Origin: Paracoccaceae bacterium
GTDB lineage: Bacteria; Pseudomonadota; Alphaproteobacteria; Rhodobacterales; Rhodobacteraceae
DNA length: 64,000 bases
Assembly (NCBI GenBank): GCA_030148225.1
Contig: JASBTX010000002.1
Location: 62,001-126,000 of the forward strand
Reading direction: 5' to 3'
In this document: positions 16,417 through 23,541 of the stretch, piece by piece
Numbering within the stretch: position 1 is the first letter of the stretch
How the letters are laid out: every line of letters starts with the position of its first letter
Notes under the pieces: model-generated
Seen by the model: the letters and a program-made list of their open reading frames with translations, nothing else
Databases searched by the model: none
Told to the model about the DNA's origin: nothing
Translations under genes and position numbers: made by a program

Positions 16417-18536
16417 TGGATTTGTCCGGAGCACGTCAGGGTCTGTTGCAGGGCTTTCGCGGGTTGGTCGCCGGGGCCATGGCGTGGGATTTGCGCGCGT
16501 TCGTTGTACCCGGAGAGGATGTCGCGAACGCCTTGGGTCTTGATCTGGACGCCGCAGGGCTGATCCGCGTCGCAACACCGCGCCATGCGAGTGTCTTGCT
16601 GATTGCGGGGCCTTTGCCACCCGCGCTTGTTGATGCGGCCAGCGTGGTCTGGGCACAGATGCCGCGCCCCAGGTGCATTCTTGCACTTGGCTCGGTCGAT
16701 CTTGGCCCTTTGCCCACCCCGGATGTGACGGCGGAGGTGTCGCAGCAGGGACTGATCTCCGGGCTGGAGGATCTCCGTAAGCTGATCCGGAACGGAGCTT
16801 TTGCACATGACCTCACGGACTTCGACGCACCCGCACTGTCGGAGCGGATCGAATACACTTGCCCCATGCACCCCGAGGTCGTCTCTGACGAACCCGGCAA
16901 ATGCCCGAAATGCGGGATGTTCCTTGTGGAACGCAGGGTTTCGGGCGCAGCGCCGCAGGCTCACGAGGGCCATGAAGGCCATGAAGGCCATGAAGGCCAT
17001 GAAGGCCATGAAGGCCATGAAAAATCGTCCACGGATTCCACGCAAGCAGAAATGGCCCATCATCAGACGGATGCTATGACAAGCGCCGAAGCGTCCGCTT
17101 CATATGTTTGCCCCATGCACCCGGAGGTGACTTCCGACACGCCCGGTTCCTGTCCCGAATGCGGCATGGACCTTGTCCCGCAGGCCGAGGCCGGAGAACA
17201 TGCGCATCACGGACATCACGGGCATGGCAGCCACGGGGATCACGCCGAACCGGCAGCGGAACCGACAGGCCCCTACACCTGCCCCATGCACCCGGAGGTC
17301 ACATCCGACACGCCCGGCTCCTGCCCCAAATGCGGCATGAACCTTGTCCCGCAGCCCGAGGCCGGAGAACATGCGCATCACGGACATCACGGGCATGGCA
17401 GCCATAAGGACAAGCCTGCCCAAAGGGACCAGGGTGGACACACCGCCCACACCGCGCACGGGCAGCAGGATGCCCATAGCGGGCACCAAGGCCACGGAGG
17501 TCACGGAGTAGCGCCTGACATTCCGGGTATCGAGCCGCATTTCATGTCGATGGTCGGACTCACCGAAGGAAAGCCGGTCAGCCCCGACGGATTGGTCATG
17601 GAATGGATTGACGCGCCATTTGGGCCGTTCTTCCCGGGTCTTCCGGGCGGTCTGCACCTGGTCCTGACCCTCGACGGAGATAGCGTTGCGGGCGTTGACG
17701 TCAGAGGGATGACGATGCCGGCACTGCCATCTGGCGTTGATCTTGATGACCTGGCTGATCGTCTTGCGGACGCGGTGCCCCTGTCACCGGTGGCTATGCG
17801 CGAACTGGCATGCCGTGCTGCCGAGAAGGCTACCGGTCAGACGGCAACACAGGCCGATTTGACCGCCCGCGCCGCAGCAGTGGAACGCGAGCGGATCGCA
17901 AGCCATCTCAACTGGCTGGCCGGGATGGCCCGCCAGATGGGCCTCGCATCATTGATGCGCCGCGCGACGGCCCTGCAACACCGCGTCCGGACGGCGAACG
18001 CGAATGAGGTTGCAGAGCAAGCAACCGCGATTACGAACCTAATGGACAGCGTACTCGACCGATCATTTATGAGAACGAAACTCGCCGGGATTGGGACTCT
18101 TCAGGGGGCATTGGAAGGTCCCGTCGCGCGTTCGGCAGGCCATGCGTCCGATGCCAGACACGGCGACCCGGTTTATGCCGGACTTGGGTTCCAACCGATC
18201 ACGCAAAATGAAGGCGATGCCATGGCGCGGCTTCGTCAACGCCGTGCAGAGATCGACCAAAGCCTCGACCTGATAGCGGCGGCGGGCACAATCGCGATGC
18301 CGGAGATGCCGCGTGCAACAGGCGACGGCCATGGCATGGCTACACTGGAGACACCGCGCGGACCGGCGACGCTCCATCTGACATTGAAAGACGGCGCAGT
18401 CGCCTCGGCCCATCTGACCACGCCGTTCACTGCGCTCGCCGCACATGTGCCGGAGTTGGTAGAGCAGATGGAGCTGGCCGATGCGCTGACGGCCATCGGT
18501 TCGCTCGATCTCGATCCCTGGAGCGTGCCCCAATGA
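16413..18536 (+). CDS. NuoB-like / triple heavy-metal-binding domain / NuoD-like fusion protein
   Basis: This 707-aa protein takes the place of NuoB, C and D. Residues 1-130 resemble NuoB (ASVLLIAGPLPP at 59-70, then QMPRPRCILALGS at 82-94), but the Cys ligands of cluster N2 are absent; only Cys88 remains. Three heavy-metal-binding modules (YTCPMHPEV...CPKCGM) lie at about 148-173, 231-255 and 288-313. They are separated by His-rich linkers at 184-203, 263-280 and 319-365. Residues 372-707 resemble NuoD: GGLHLVLTLDGD at 412-423, ERIASHLNWLA at 493-503, TLETPRGPATL at 644-654 and ADALTAIGSLDLDPW at 689-703. The quinone-site HPxxHG of NuoD is not found. No NuoC-like domain was recognised. Metal binding, probably copper, is inferred from the modules. 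Confidence 0.82.
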   Translation: MMDLSGARQGLLQGFRGLVAGAMAWDLRAFVVPGEDVANALGLDLDAAGLIRVATPRHASVLLIAGPLPPALVDAASVVWAQMPRPRCILALGSVDLGPLPTPDVTAEVSQQGLISGLEDLRKLIRNGAFAHDLTDFDAPALSERIEYTCPMHPEVVSDEPGKCPKCGMFLVERRVSGAAPQAHEGHEGHEGHEGHEGHEGHEKSSTDSTQAEMAHHQTDAMTSAEASASYVCPMHPEVTSDTPGSCPECGMDLVPQAEAGEHAHHGHHGHGSHGDHAEPAAEPTGPYTCPMHPEVTSDTPGSCPKCGMNLVPQPEAGEHAHHGHHGHGSHKDKPAQRDQGGHTAHTAHGQQDAHSGHQGHGGHGVAPDIPGIEPHFMSMVGLTEGKPVSPDGLVMEWIDAPFGPFFPGLPGGLHLVLTLDGDSVAGVDVRGMTMPALPSGVDLDDLADRLADAVPLSPVAMRELACRAAEKATGQTATQADLTARAAAVERERIASHLNWLAGMARQMGLASLMRRATALQHRVRTANANEVAEQATAITNLMDSVLDRSFMRTKLAGIGTLQGALEGPVARSAGHASDARHGDPVYAGLGFQPITQNEGDAMARLRQRRAEIDQSLDLIAAAGTIAMPEMPRATGDGHGMATLETPRGPATLHLTLKDGAVASAHLTTPFTALAAHVPELVEQMELADALTAIGSLDLDPWSVPQ
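16962..17024 (+). repeat. 9-bp tandem repeat encoding HEG units
   Basis: One variant unit (cacgagggc), five perfect copies of catgaaggc and a final catgaaaaa encode HEG x6 plus HEK at residues 184-204 of the fusion protein. Copy number is likely to vary by slippage. It is in frame and protein-coding, not a CRISPR. Confidence 0.9.
17109..17233 (+). repeat. 125-bp direct repeat, copy 1 (metal-binding module 2)
   Basis: This stretch is nearly identical to 17280-17404 and encodes the second CPMHPEV...CPECGM module with its His-rich linker. The offset is 171 bp (57 codons), so the reading frame is kept. The high DNA identity implies a recent in-frame duplication. Confidence 0.9.
17280..17404 (+). 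repeat. 125-bp direct repeat, copy 2 (metal-binding module 3)
   Basis: Second copy of the repeat at 17109-17233. It differs at only a handful of positions, for example Glu to Lys before the second Cys pair (CPEC to CPKC). It encodes the third heavy-metal-binding module and His-rich linker. Confidence 0.9.
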
Positions 18537-19432
18537 GCATTGCTGTGGTCCTTCTGGCGCTTGCCGTCGGCTGCTATGCGGTCGCCGTTCTGGAAGGCTG
18601 GGCCGTCCACGGACGCCTCAGCCTGACACGCCCGGCGACTTCGGCGCTGGCGTTAATGGGACGTGAACAGATCCTGCCGCGCACGCCGGACAGGTTGTTT
18701 TTCGAGTCCGGCCCTGTTCTCCTGCTGATCGCCGGCCTGCTGTCAGTCGCGGTGATCCCGCTGGCGCCGGGGCTGATCATCACCGATCTGGCCATCGGCG
18801 CGTTGTTTCTGAATGCCGCGCTGGCTTATGTGTTGGTCGCACTCATAATGGCCGGCTGGGGACCGAACGGGGCCTATGGGATGATCGGCGGCTGGCGGTT
18901 CCTGGGCCAGTTCGTCGCCTATGCGATGCTGATCGTGATGCCCATCACGGCGGTGGCGATGCGGGCCGAGTCGCTCTCTACCACGCAGATCGTCCTGTCG
19001 CAGGCGGCGCTGTGGAACGTCGTCTATCAGCCCATCGGTTTTGTGCTCTTCGTGATCGCGGCAATGGGTGTCGCTTGGCTGCCGCCCATCGACCTGCCCA
19101 CGGGTGGTGGCGATCTGGCAGGCGGGGTCGAGGCCGAATACACCGGCGCGCGACTAGCCGTCCTGCGGCTGGCAAGGCTTGTGATCATCGTCGCGCTGGC
19201 CAGTGCGACCGTCACCTTCTACCTCGGCGGCTGGCTCGGCCCCTGGCTGCCGGGCTGGGCCTGGACCGCGCTTAAGACACTCGCCGTGGCAGCAGGGATG
19301 CTGGCGCTGGGGCCGCGTCTGCCGCGCCTGCGCGAGGCAAAATATCTCGCGGTAAGCTGGAAACTCGGCATCACGCTGGCACTGGCCAACATCTTCCTTG
19401 TGGGCGTCATCGCCCTGGTGGTACCGATATGA
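18533..19432 (+). CDS. nuoH: NADH-quinone oxidoreductase subunit H-like protein
   Basis: This 299-aa membrane protein has about eight helices and is recognisable as NuoH by PPIDLPTGGGDLAGGVEAEYTG at about residues 184-205, the equivalent of the acidic [21 protein letters not shown] loop. The canonical segment ERKVLAxxQxRxGPNRVGPxG, which lines the quinone entrance, is replaced by LEGWAVHGRLSLTRPATSAL. NuoH normally links the quinone site to the antiporter subunits. It overlaps both neighbours by 4 bp. Loss of the quinone-entry motif matches the altered NuoB/NuoD-like partner. Confidence 0.85.
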   Translation: MSIAVVLLALAVGCYAVAVLEGWAVHGRLSLTRPATSALALMGREQILPRTPDRLFFESGPVLLLIAGLLSVAVIPLAPGLIITDLAIGALFLNAALAYVLVALIMAGWGPNGAYGMIGGWRFLGQFVAYAMLIVMPITAVAMRAESLSTTQIVLSQAALWNVVYQPIGFVLFVIAAMGVAWLPPIDLPTGGGDLAGGVEAEYTGARLAVLRLARLVIIVALASATVTFYLGGWLGPWLPGWAWTALKTLAVAAGMLALGPRLPRLREAKYLAVSWKLGITLALANIFLVGVIALVVPI

Positions 19433-19947
19433 GCCTTGCCACAGCATTTTTCCTTGCCTTTTTCGGCATCGCCGCGATCTGGTTCGGCGTGGTCGTCTTT
19501 CGCACCCATTCGATGGTGCGTTCTGCCATTGCGCTCCTCTTCAGCCAGACCGCCATCGGGGCGATGTTCCTTGTGATGCAGGCCGAATTTCTGGGCGTGC
19601 TCCAGATCATGATGATGGCCACCGAGATGAGCGTCATGGCGATCTTCATGGTCATGTTCATGATGGACCCCGGCGGCATGGGCAAGATGGACATGACGCA
19701 CCAGAAACGGCTGTCGCTCTGGGCCGGCGGGATTGGCTTGGTCGCCGCGCTGGTGGTGATCTGGACAGCCGGTTGGCAGGGTCCGGTACCAGAGGTGCCG
19801 GGCGCCGATGAACAGGCGCGCTTGCTGGGCCGTGAACTGCTGGGCCGCTCCATGTTCATCTTTGAAAGCGCGGCGCTGATGATCCTGACGGCGATGGTCG
19901 CGGCGACGATGGTTGCCATCAGCCCACAAGAAGAGGACATCCAATGA
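19429..19947 (+). CDS. nuoJ: NADH-quinone oxidoreductase subunit J-like protein, Met-rich
   Basis: This 172-aa membrane protein has five helices. The NuoJ pattern QAEFLGVLQI lies at residues 51-60, where canonical NuoJ has GAEFLAxxQVLVYVGA; the flexible YVGA of helix 3 is replaced by MATE. Fourteen methionines occur between residues 46 and 89, including MMMATEM and FMMD. Met-rich segments can bind Cu(I) in copper transporters, which is suggestive here given the metal-binding modules in the same operon. It overlaps its neighbours by 4 bp on each side. Confidence 0.85.
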   Translation: MSLATAFFLAFFGIAAIWFGVVVFRTHSMVRSAIALLFSQTAIGAMFLVMQAEFLGVLQIMMMATEMSVMAIFMVMFMMDPGGMGKMDMTHQKRLSLWAGGIGLVAALVVIWTAGWQGPVPEVPGADEQARLLGRELLGRSMFIFESAALMILTAMVAATMVAISPQEEDIQ

Positions 19948-20255
19948 TCCCCGAGCTAATGATCGCGCTCAGCGTCGGTGCAGCGCTGTTCGGCGTTGGC
20001 CTCTATGGCGCACTCAGCCAGACGAACCTTGTCATGATCATCATGGGCGTGGAACTGGTTCTGGCCGCAGCACTCGTGAACATGGTGGCCTTCTGGCGCT
20101 ATCTTCACCCCGATGTGACAGCGGCCAAGATGTTCGTGCTGATCGTCATGGCGGTCATGGCGGTCGAGATGGCGGTCGGCTTCGGCATCGCCATCGCCCG
20201 TTTCCGCTCGCGCGGATCAGTTGAAATGGAAGAAGCGCGGGAGCTTAAGGGGTGA
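19944..20255 (+). CDS. nuoK: NADH-quinone oxidoreductase subunit K-like protein
   Basis: This 103-aa protein has three membrane helices and keeps the two buried glutamates of NuoK needed for proton transfer: Glu37 in IIMGVELVLAAALVN and Glu75 in VMAVEMAVGFGIA. It is homologous to MrpC of Na+/H+ antiporters. It overlaps nuoJ-like and nuoL-like genes by 4 bp. Confidence 0.9.
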   Translation: MIPELMIALSVGAALFGVGLYGALSQTNLVMIIMGVELVLAAALVNMVAFWRYLHPDVTAAKMFVLIVMAVMAVEMAVGFGIAIARFRSRGSVEMEEARELKG

Positions 20256-22069
20256 TCTGGTTGGCATTCACGCTTCTGGCGCCGCTTGGCGCGGCGCTTG
20301 CGGTCTTTGCGCTGCGCCGTGCGCCCGAGGGGTTCGCACTGGCGGGCGCGGCACTGGGCCTTGCCGGTGCGCTTGGGCTTTTTGCCGGGGCTGCAGGCGG
20401 GGCCGAGATCTCGGCAGCACTGCCCTTCCTGCCGGACCTGCCGATCCGGCTTGTGGCGGGCCCGCTCACAGCAACGCTGGCGCTTGTCGTCGCAACCGTG
20501 GCGGCAATGGTGCTGACCTACGCGGTTGGCTACATGGCCCGCGATCCAGAACGGCCCCGATTCTTCGGCACCATGCTGATGTTCGTCACCGCGATGCAAC
20601 TTCTGGTGCTCTCGGGCGACTGGATCACGCTTCTGGCGGCGTGGGAGATGATCGGCTTCGCCTCGTACCTCCTGATCGGGTTCTGGCACGGGCGCAAGGG
20701 CGTGCCGGGGGCCGCGATGCGGGCGTTCCTCTACACACGAACGGCAGACCTCGGGCTATATCTCGCAGCCTTCCTCTTGATCGGGGTGGCCGGAACCTCC
20801 GAGATTTCCGCGACGCTTTCCACCACCGGCACCCCGGCGCTGATCGCAGGGCTGCTGCTCTTGTTCGCAGCCATGGGCAAATCGGCGCAGGTGCCGATGC
20901 AGGACTGGCTTATGCGGGCCATGGCGGGGCCAACGCCGGTCTCCGCCCTCCTGCATTCGGCGACGCTGGTGGCAGCGGGAGCGATCCTGCTGATCCGGAC
21001 CGCACCGATGCTGCCGGGCGGGGCGCTGCTGGCCATCGGTCTCGTCGGCGGGATCACCGCCGTCGTGACCGGGCTGATGGCGCTGGCATCAAAGGACCTC
21101 AAGCGCCTCCTCGCCGCCTCGACAGCCAGCCAGTACGGGCTGATGCTGATCGCCGTGGGCGCCGGGGTGCCCATCGCCGCCCTACTGCACCTGATCGCGC
21201 ATGCGGCGATCAAATCCGCGCTGTTCCTCGGTGCAGGCGTTTTTCAGCACGACCGCGAGAGCATCGATCTGGACACACTTGCGGGCGCGGGCCGCGCCCG
21301 GCCCGGCATCTTTGCGGGCTTTGCCGTGGCGGCACTGGCGCTGGCAGGATTGCCGCCTCTCGCCGCCTTCTATTCCAAGGACGCGATCCTTGCCGCGGCA
21401 CTCGACAGCCCATCCGCCGCGTGGTTGCTGCCGCTGGCCCTTGCGGGGTCGGTGCTGACCGGGGCCTATATGGGCCGCGCGCTGAAAGTGCTTTGGTCCG
21501 GCGCGGCAGAGACGCCCCACGATAAGGTGCCGCTCATGGCCGTCGGCATGAGCGTTCTCGTGGCACTCGCCGCCACGCTCGGATTTGTTTTCAAACCGCT
21601 GGAGGCGATGCTGGGCGCGCATCTGGCTGAGCCCGGCTGGGTTGTCCCGGTGATGGGGCTTGCGGTGGGTCTGGCCGGGCTGGCGCTTGGAGGGCTGTTG
21701 GCCCCGGCCCGCCTTCTGGGTCGGTTGCTTGTGCCCGCACGAAACGGCTTCCCGCTCGCGGGTGGTATGGACGCTATCGTGGTGAGACCGGCGATGGCCA
21801 TTGCCGACGCTTGTGAACGCTTCGAGCAGCATCTGTTGGCTCTGGTATTGGCAATGGGTCGCCTGAACCTGAGAATTGGCGACCGGGCCCAAAGCACCGA
21901 CCGCGACACCATCGACCGCGCCATCTTCGGCCTTGTCGACCGCACCATCGCGCTCGGCACCCGCGCGCGCCGCTTGCAAAGCGGCTTCATCCACCGCGAA
22001 ATGGCGCTGACCGCCGCCGGAATCGCTCTCGTCACCGGCGTTCTCCTCGCCGCCCCGCTTTACTTCTGA
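20252..22069 (+). CDS. nuoL: NADH-quinone oxidoreductase subunit L-like protein
   Basis: This 605-aa protein is an antiporter-like proton channel. Key residues of the first half-channel are present: Glu132 in AAWEMIGFASYLLIGF, Lys210 in MGKSAQVPMQDWL and His235 in SALLHSATLV. The AMAGPTPVSALLH motif is typical of the family. The C-terminus continues through further helices and a lateral-helix region to residue 605, close to normal NuoL length. The gene overlaps nuoK-like by 4 bp and precedes nuoM-like by 11 bp. MrpA and DabB are relatives, but the operon context supports NuoL. Confidence 0.92.
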   Translation: MIWLAFTLLAPLGAALAVFALRRAPEGFALAGAALGLAGALGLFAGAAGGAEISAALPFLPDLPIRLVAGPLTATLALVVATVAAMVLTYAVGYMARDPERPRFFGTMLMFVTAMQLLVLSGDWITLLAAWEMIGFASYLLIGFWHGRKGVPGAAMRAFLYTRTADLGLYLAAFLLIGVAGTSEISATLSTTGTPALIAGLLLLFAAMGKSAQVPMQDWLMRAMAGPTPVSALLHSATLVAAGAILLIRTAPMLPGGALLAIGLVGGITAVVTGLMALASKDLKRLLAASTASQYGLMLIAVGAGVPIAALLHLIAHAAIKSALFLGAGVFQHDRESIDLDTLAGAGRARPGIFAGFAVAALALAGLPPLAAFYSKDAILAAALDSPSAAWLLPLALAGSVLTGAYMGRALKVLWSGAAETPHDKVPLMAVGMSVLVALAATLGFVFKPLEAMLGAHLAEPGWVVPVMGLAVGLAGLALGGLLAPARLLGRLLVPARNGFPLAGGMDAIVVRPAMAIADACERFEQHLLALVLAMGRLNLRIGDRAQSTDRDTIDRAIFGLVDRTIALGTRARRLQSGFIHREMALTAAGIALVTGVLLAAPLYF

Positions 22070-22080
22070 GGATCGCGCTC

Positions 22081-23541
22081 ATGCCGCTACTGACCATCGC
22101 CACGTTCCTGCCCATCCTTGCCGGTCTCTTCCTCATGGCGCTGCCTGACCGGTCCGCGCGGGTCGCGCACGGCCTGTCAATTGCCGCAACAGGCGCTGTC
22201 TTCCTGATCACACTGGCGATCTGGGCACGCGGCATCACCGCCGGTGACTTCGCCCAGGTCGAGGAAATCGCCTGGATCCCCGCCATCGGCGCGGCATACC
22301 GGATGGGCCTGGACGGGCTGAGCCTGCCGCTTGTGCTGCTGACCTCGCTTCTGTTTTTGCTGTCGGCAATCTATTCGGCGCGGATCGGCGAACGCGCGGC
22401 CTCCTATGTCGTCCTGATGCTGATGCTGGAAACCGCCTCCCTCGGAACCTTCATGGCGCTCGATGGCCTGCTTTTCTACGTCTTCTTCGAGGTCTCGCTG
22501 GTCGGCATGTATTTCATGATCGCAGGCTGGGGCTATGAAGAGCGACAGCGGGCCGCCCTGATGTTCTTTCTCTACACGCTCTTGGGTTCACTGCCGCTGC
22601 TGCTGGCGATCATCGGGCTTTACCTCGGCTCCGGCACCTTCGACATGCGCGTCTGGGTCGAGGGCACGGCACTGGCGGGACTTCCGGCCATGCTTGCGCT
22701 GATTGCCATGCTTGTCACCTTCGCGGTCAAGATCCCGGCCTTCCCCGTCCACACCTGGCTGCCGGCGGCGCATGTGCAGGCCCCCACGGCGGGCAGCGTG
22801 ATCCTGGCCGGCGTGATGCTGAAATTCGGCACCTATGGGCTTGTTCGCTTTGCCTACCAGATGACGCCCGAGGCGTTTGCGCAAGCGGGACAGGTGATCC
22901 TCGCCTTCGGGGTCGTCAGTGCGCTTTACGGGGCTTTTGCGGCACTGGCGCAAAGCGACCTGAAGAAGATGATCGCCTATACCTCGGTCAACCACATGGG
23001 ATATGTGGTGATGGGTGTCGCCATTGCTGCGCTGGCGACCGAGCCGCGCATCCGAACGATCGCAATGGATGGCGCAACCCTGCAAATGGTCAGCCACGGG
23101 CTGGTCACAGGCGCACTCTTCTTCCTTGTGGGCATGCTGCAGGACCGGGCGCATACGCGCGGGATCAGCGATTTTGGCGGGCTGCTGGGGCGGGTACCAT
23201 GGCTTGGCTGGGCCTTCATCCTGTCGGCCTTCGCCTCGCTGGGCCTGCCGGGGCTCGCGCATTTCCCGGCCGAGTTCCAGATCTTCCTGGCCACGCTCAA
23301 CGGTATGCCCTGGGGCCTGATCGCAATCCTCGCCATCGTGGTCACGGCGGCGCTGTATCTGCGCGCCATCGCAGGCGTTTTCCTGGGTGAGGTGAACGAC
23401 AAATGGGCCGAAATGCCGGATCTGGACCGGCGCGAAAAGCTGGTGATCCTGCCGCTGCTGGTGCTGACGGTGCTGGTTGGCGTCGCGCCCGGCTGGCTGA
23501 TCGACATCATCCACACCACCATGACGGGCCTGGCCAACTGA
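22081..23541 (+). CDS. nuoM: NADH-quinone oxidoreductase subunit M-like protein
   Basis: This 486-aa antiporter-like subunit keeps Glu137 in YVFFEVSLVGMYFMI, Lys217 in AVKIPAFPVHTWLPAAH and Lys248 in AGVMLKFGTYGLVRF, the residues that carry protons in NuoM. The length is normal. Its TGA overlaps the ATG of the nuoN-like gene by one base. It shows the least divergence from canonical NuoM, implying that ion translocation is conserved in this complex. Confidence 0.93.
   Translation: MPLLTIATFLPILAGLFLMALPDRSARVAHGLSIAATGAVFLITLAIWARGITAGDFAQVEEIAWIPAIGAAYRMGLDGLSLPLVLLTSLLFLLSAIYSARIGERAASYVVLMLMLETASLGTFMALDGLLFYVFFEVSLVGMYFMIAGWGYEERQRAALMFFLYTLLGSLPLLLAIIGLYLGSGTFDMRVWVEGTALAGLPAMLALIAMLVTFAVKIPAFPVHTWLPAAHVQAPTAGSVILAGVMLKFGTYGLVRFAYQMTPEAFAQAGQVILAFGVVSALYGAFAALAQSDLKKMIAYTSVNHMGYVVMGVAIAALATEPRIRTIAMDGATLQMVSHGLVTGALFFLVGMLQDRAHTRGISDFGGLLGRVPWLGWAFILSAFASLGLPGLAHFPAEFQIFLATLNGMPWGLIAILAIVVTAALYLRAIAGVFLGEVNDKWAEMPDLDRREKLVILPLLVLTVLVGVAPGWLIDIIHTTMTGLAN

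Noticed and set aside
15799-16806. Long minus-strand open frame opposite the nuoA-like gene
   Set aside because: It is antisense to a recognisable NuoA sequence and to the fusion gene start and has no family motif or ribosome-binding site.
16962-17404. Tandem and direct repeats that might be taken for a CRISPR array
   Set aside because: They are in frame inside the fusion gene, lack unique spacers of constant length and encode conserved metal-binding modules.
20221-21525. 434-codon plus-strand frame inside the nuoL-like gene
   Set aside because: Its product is an Arg/Gly/Ala-rich shadow of the NuoL frame, which shows the conserved motifs.
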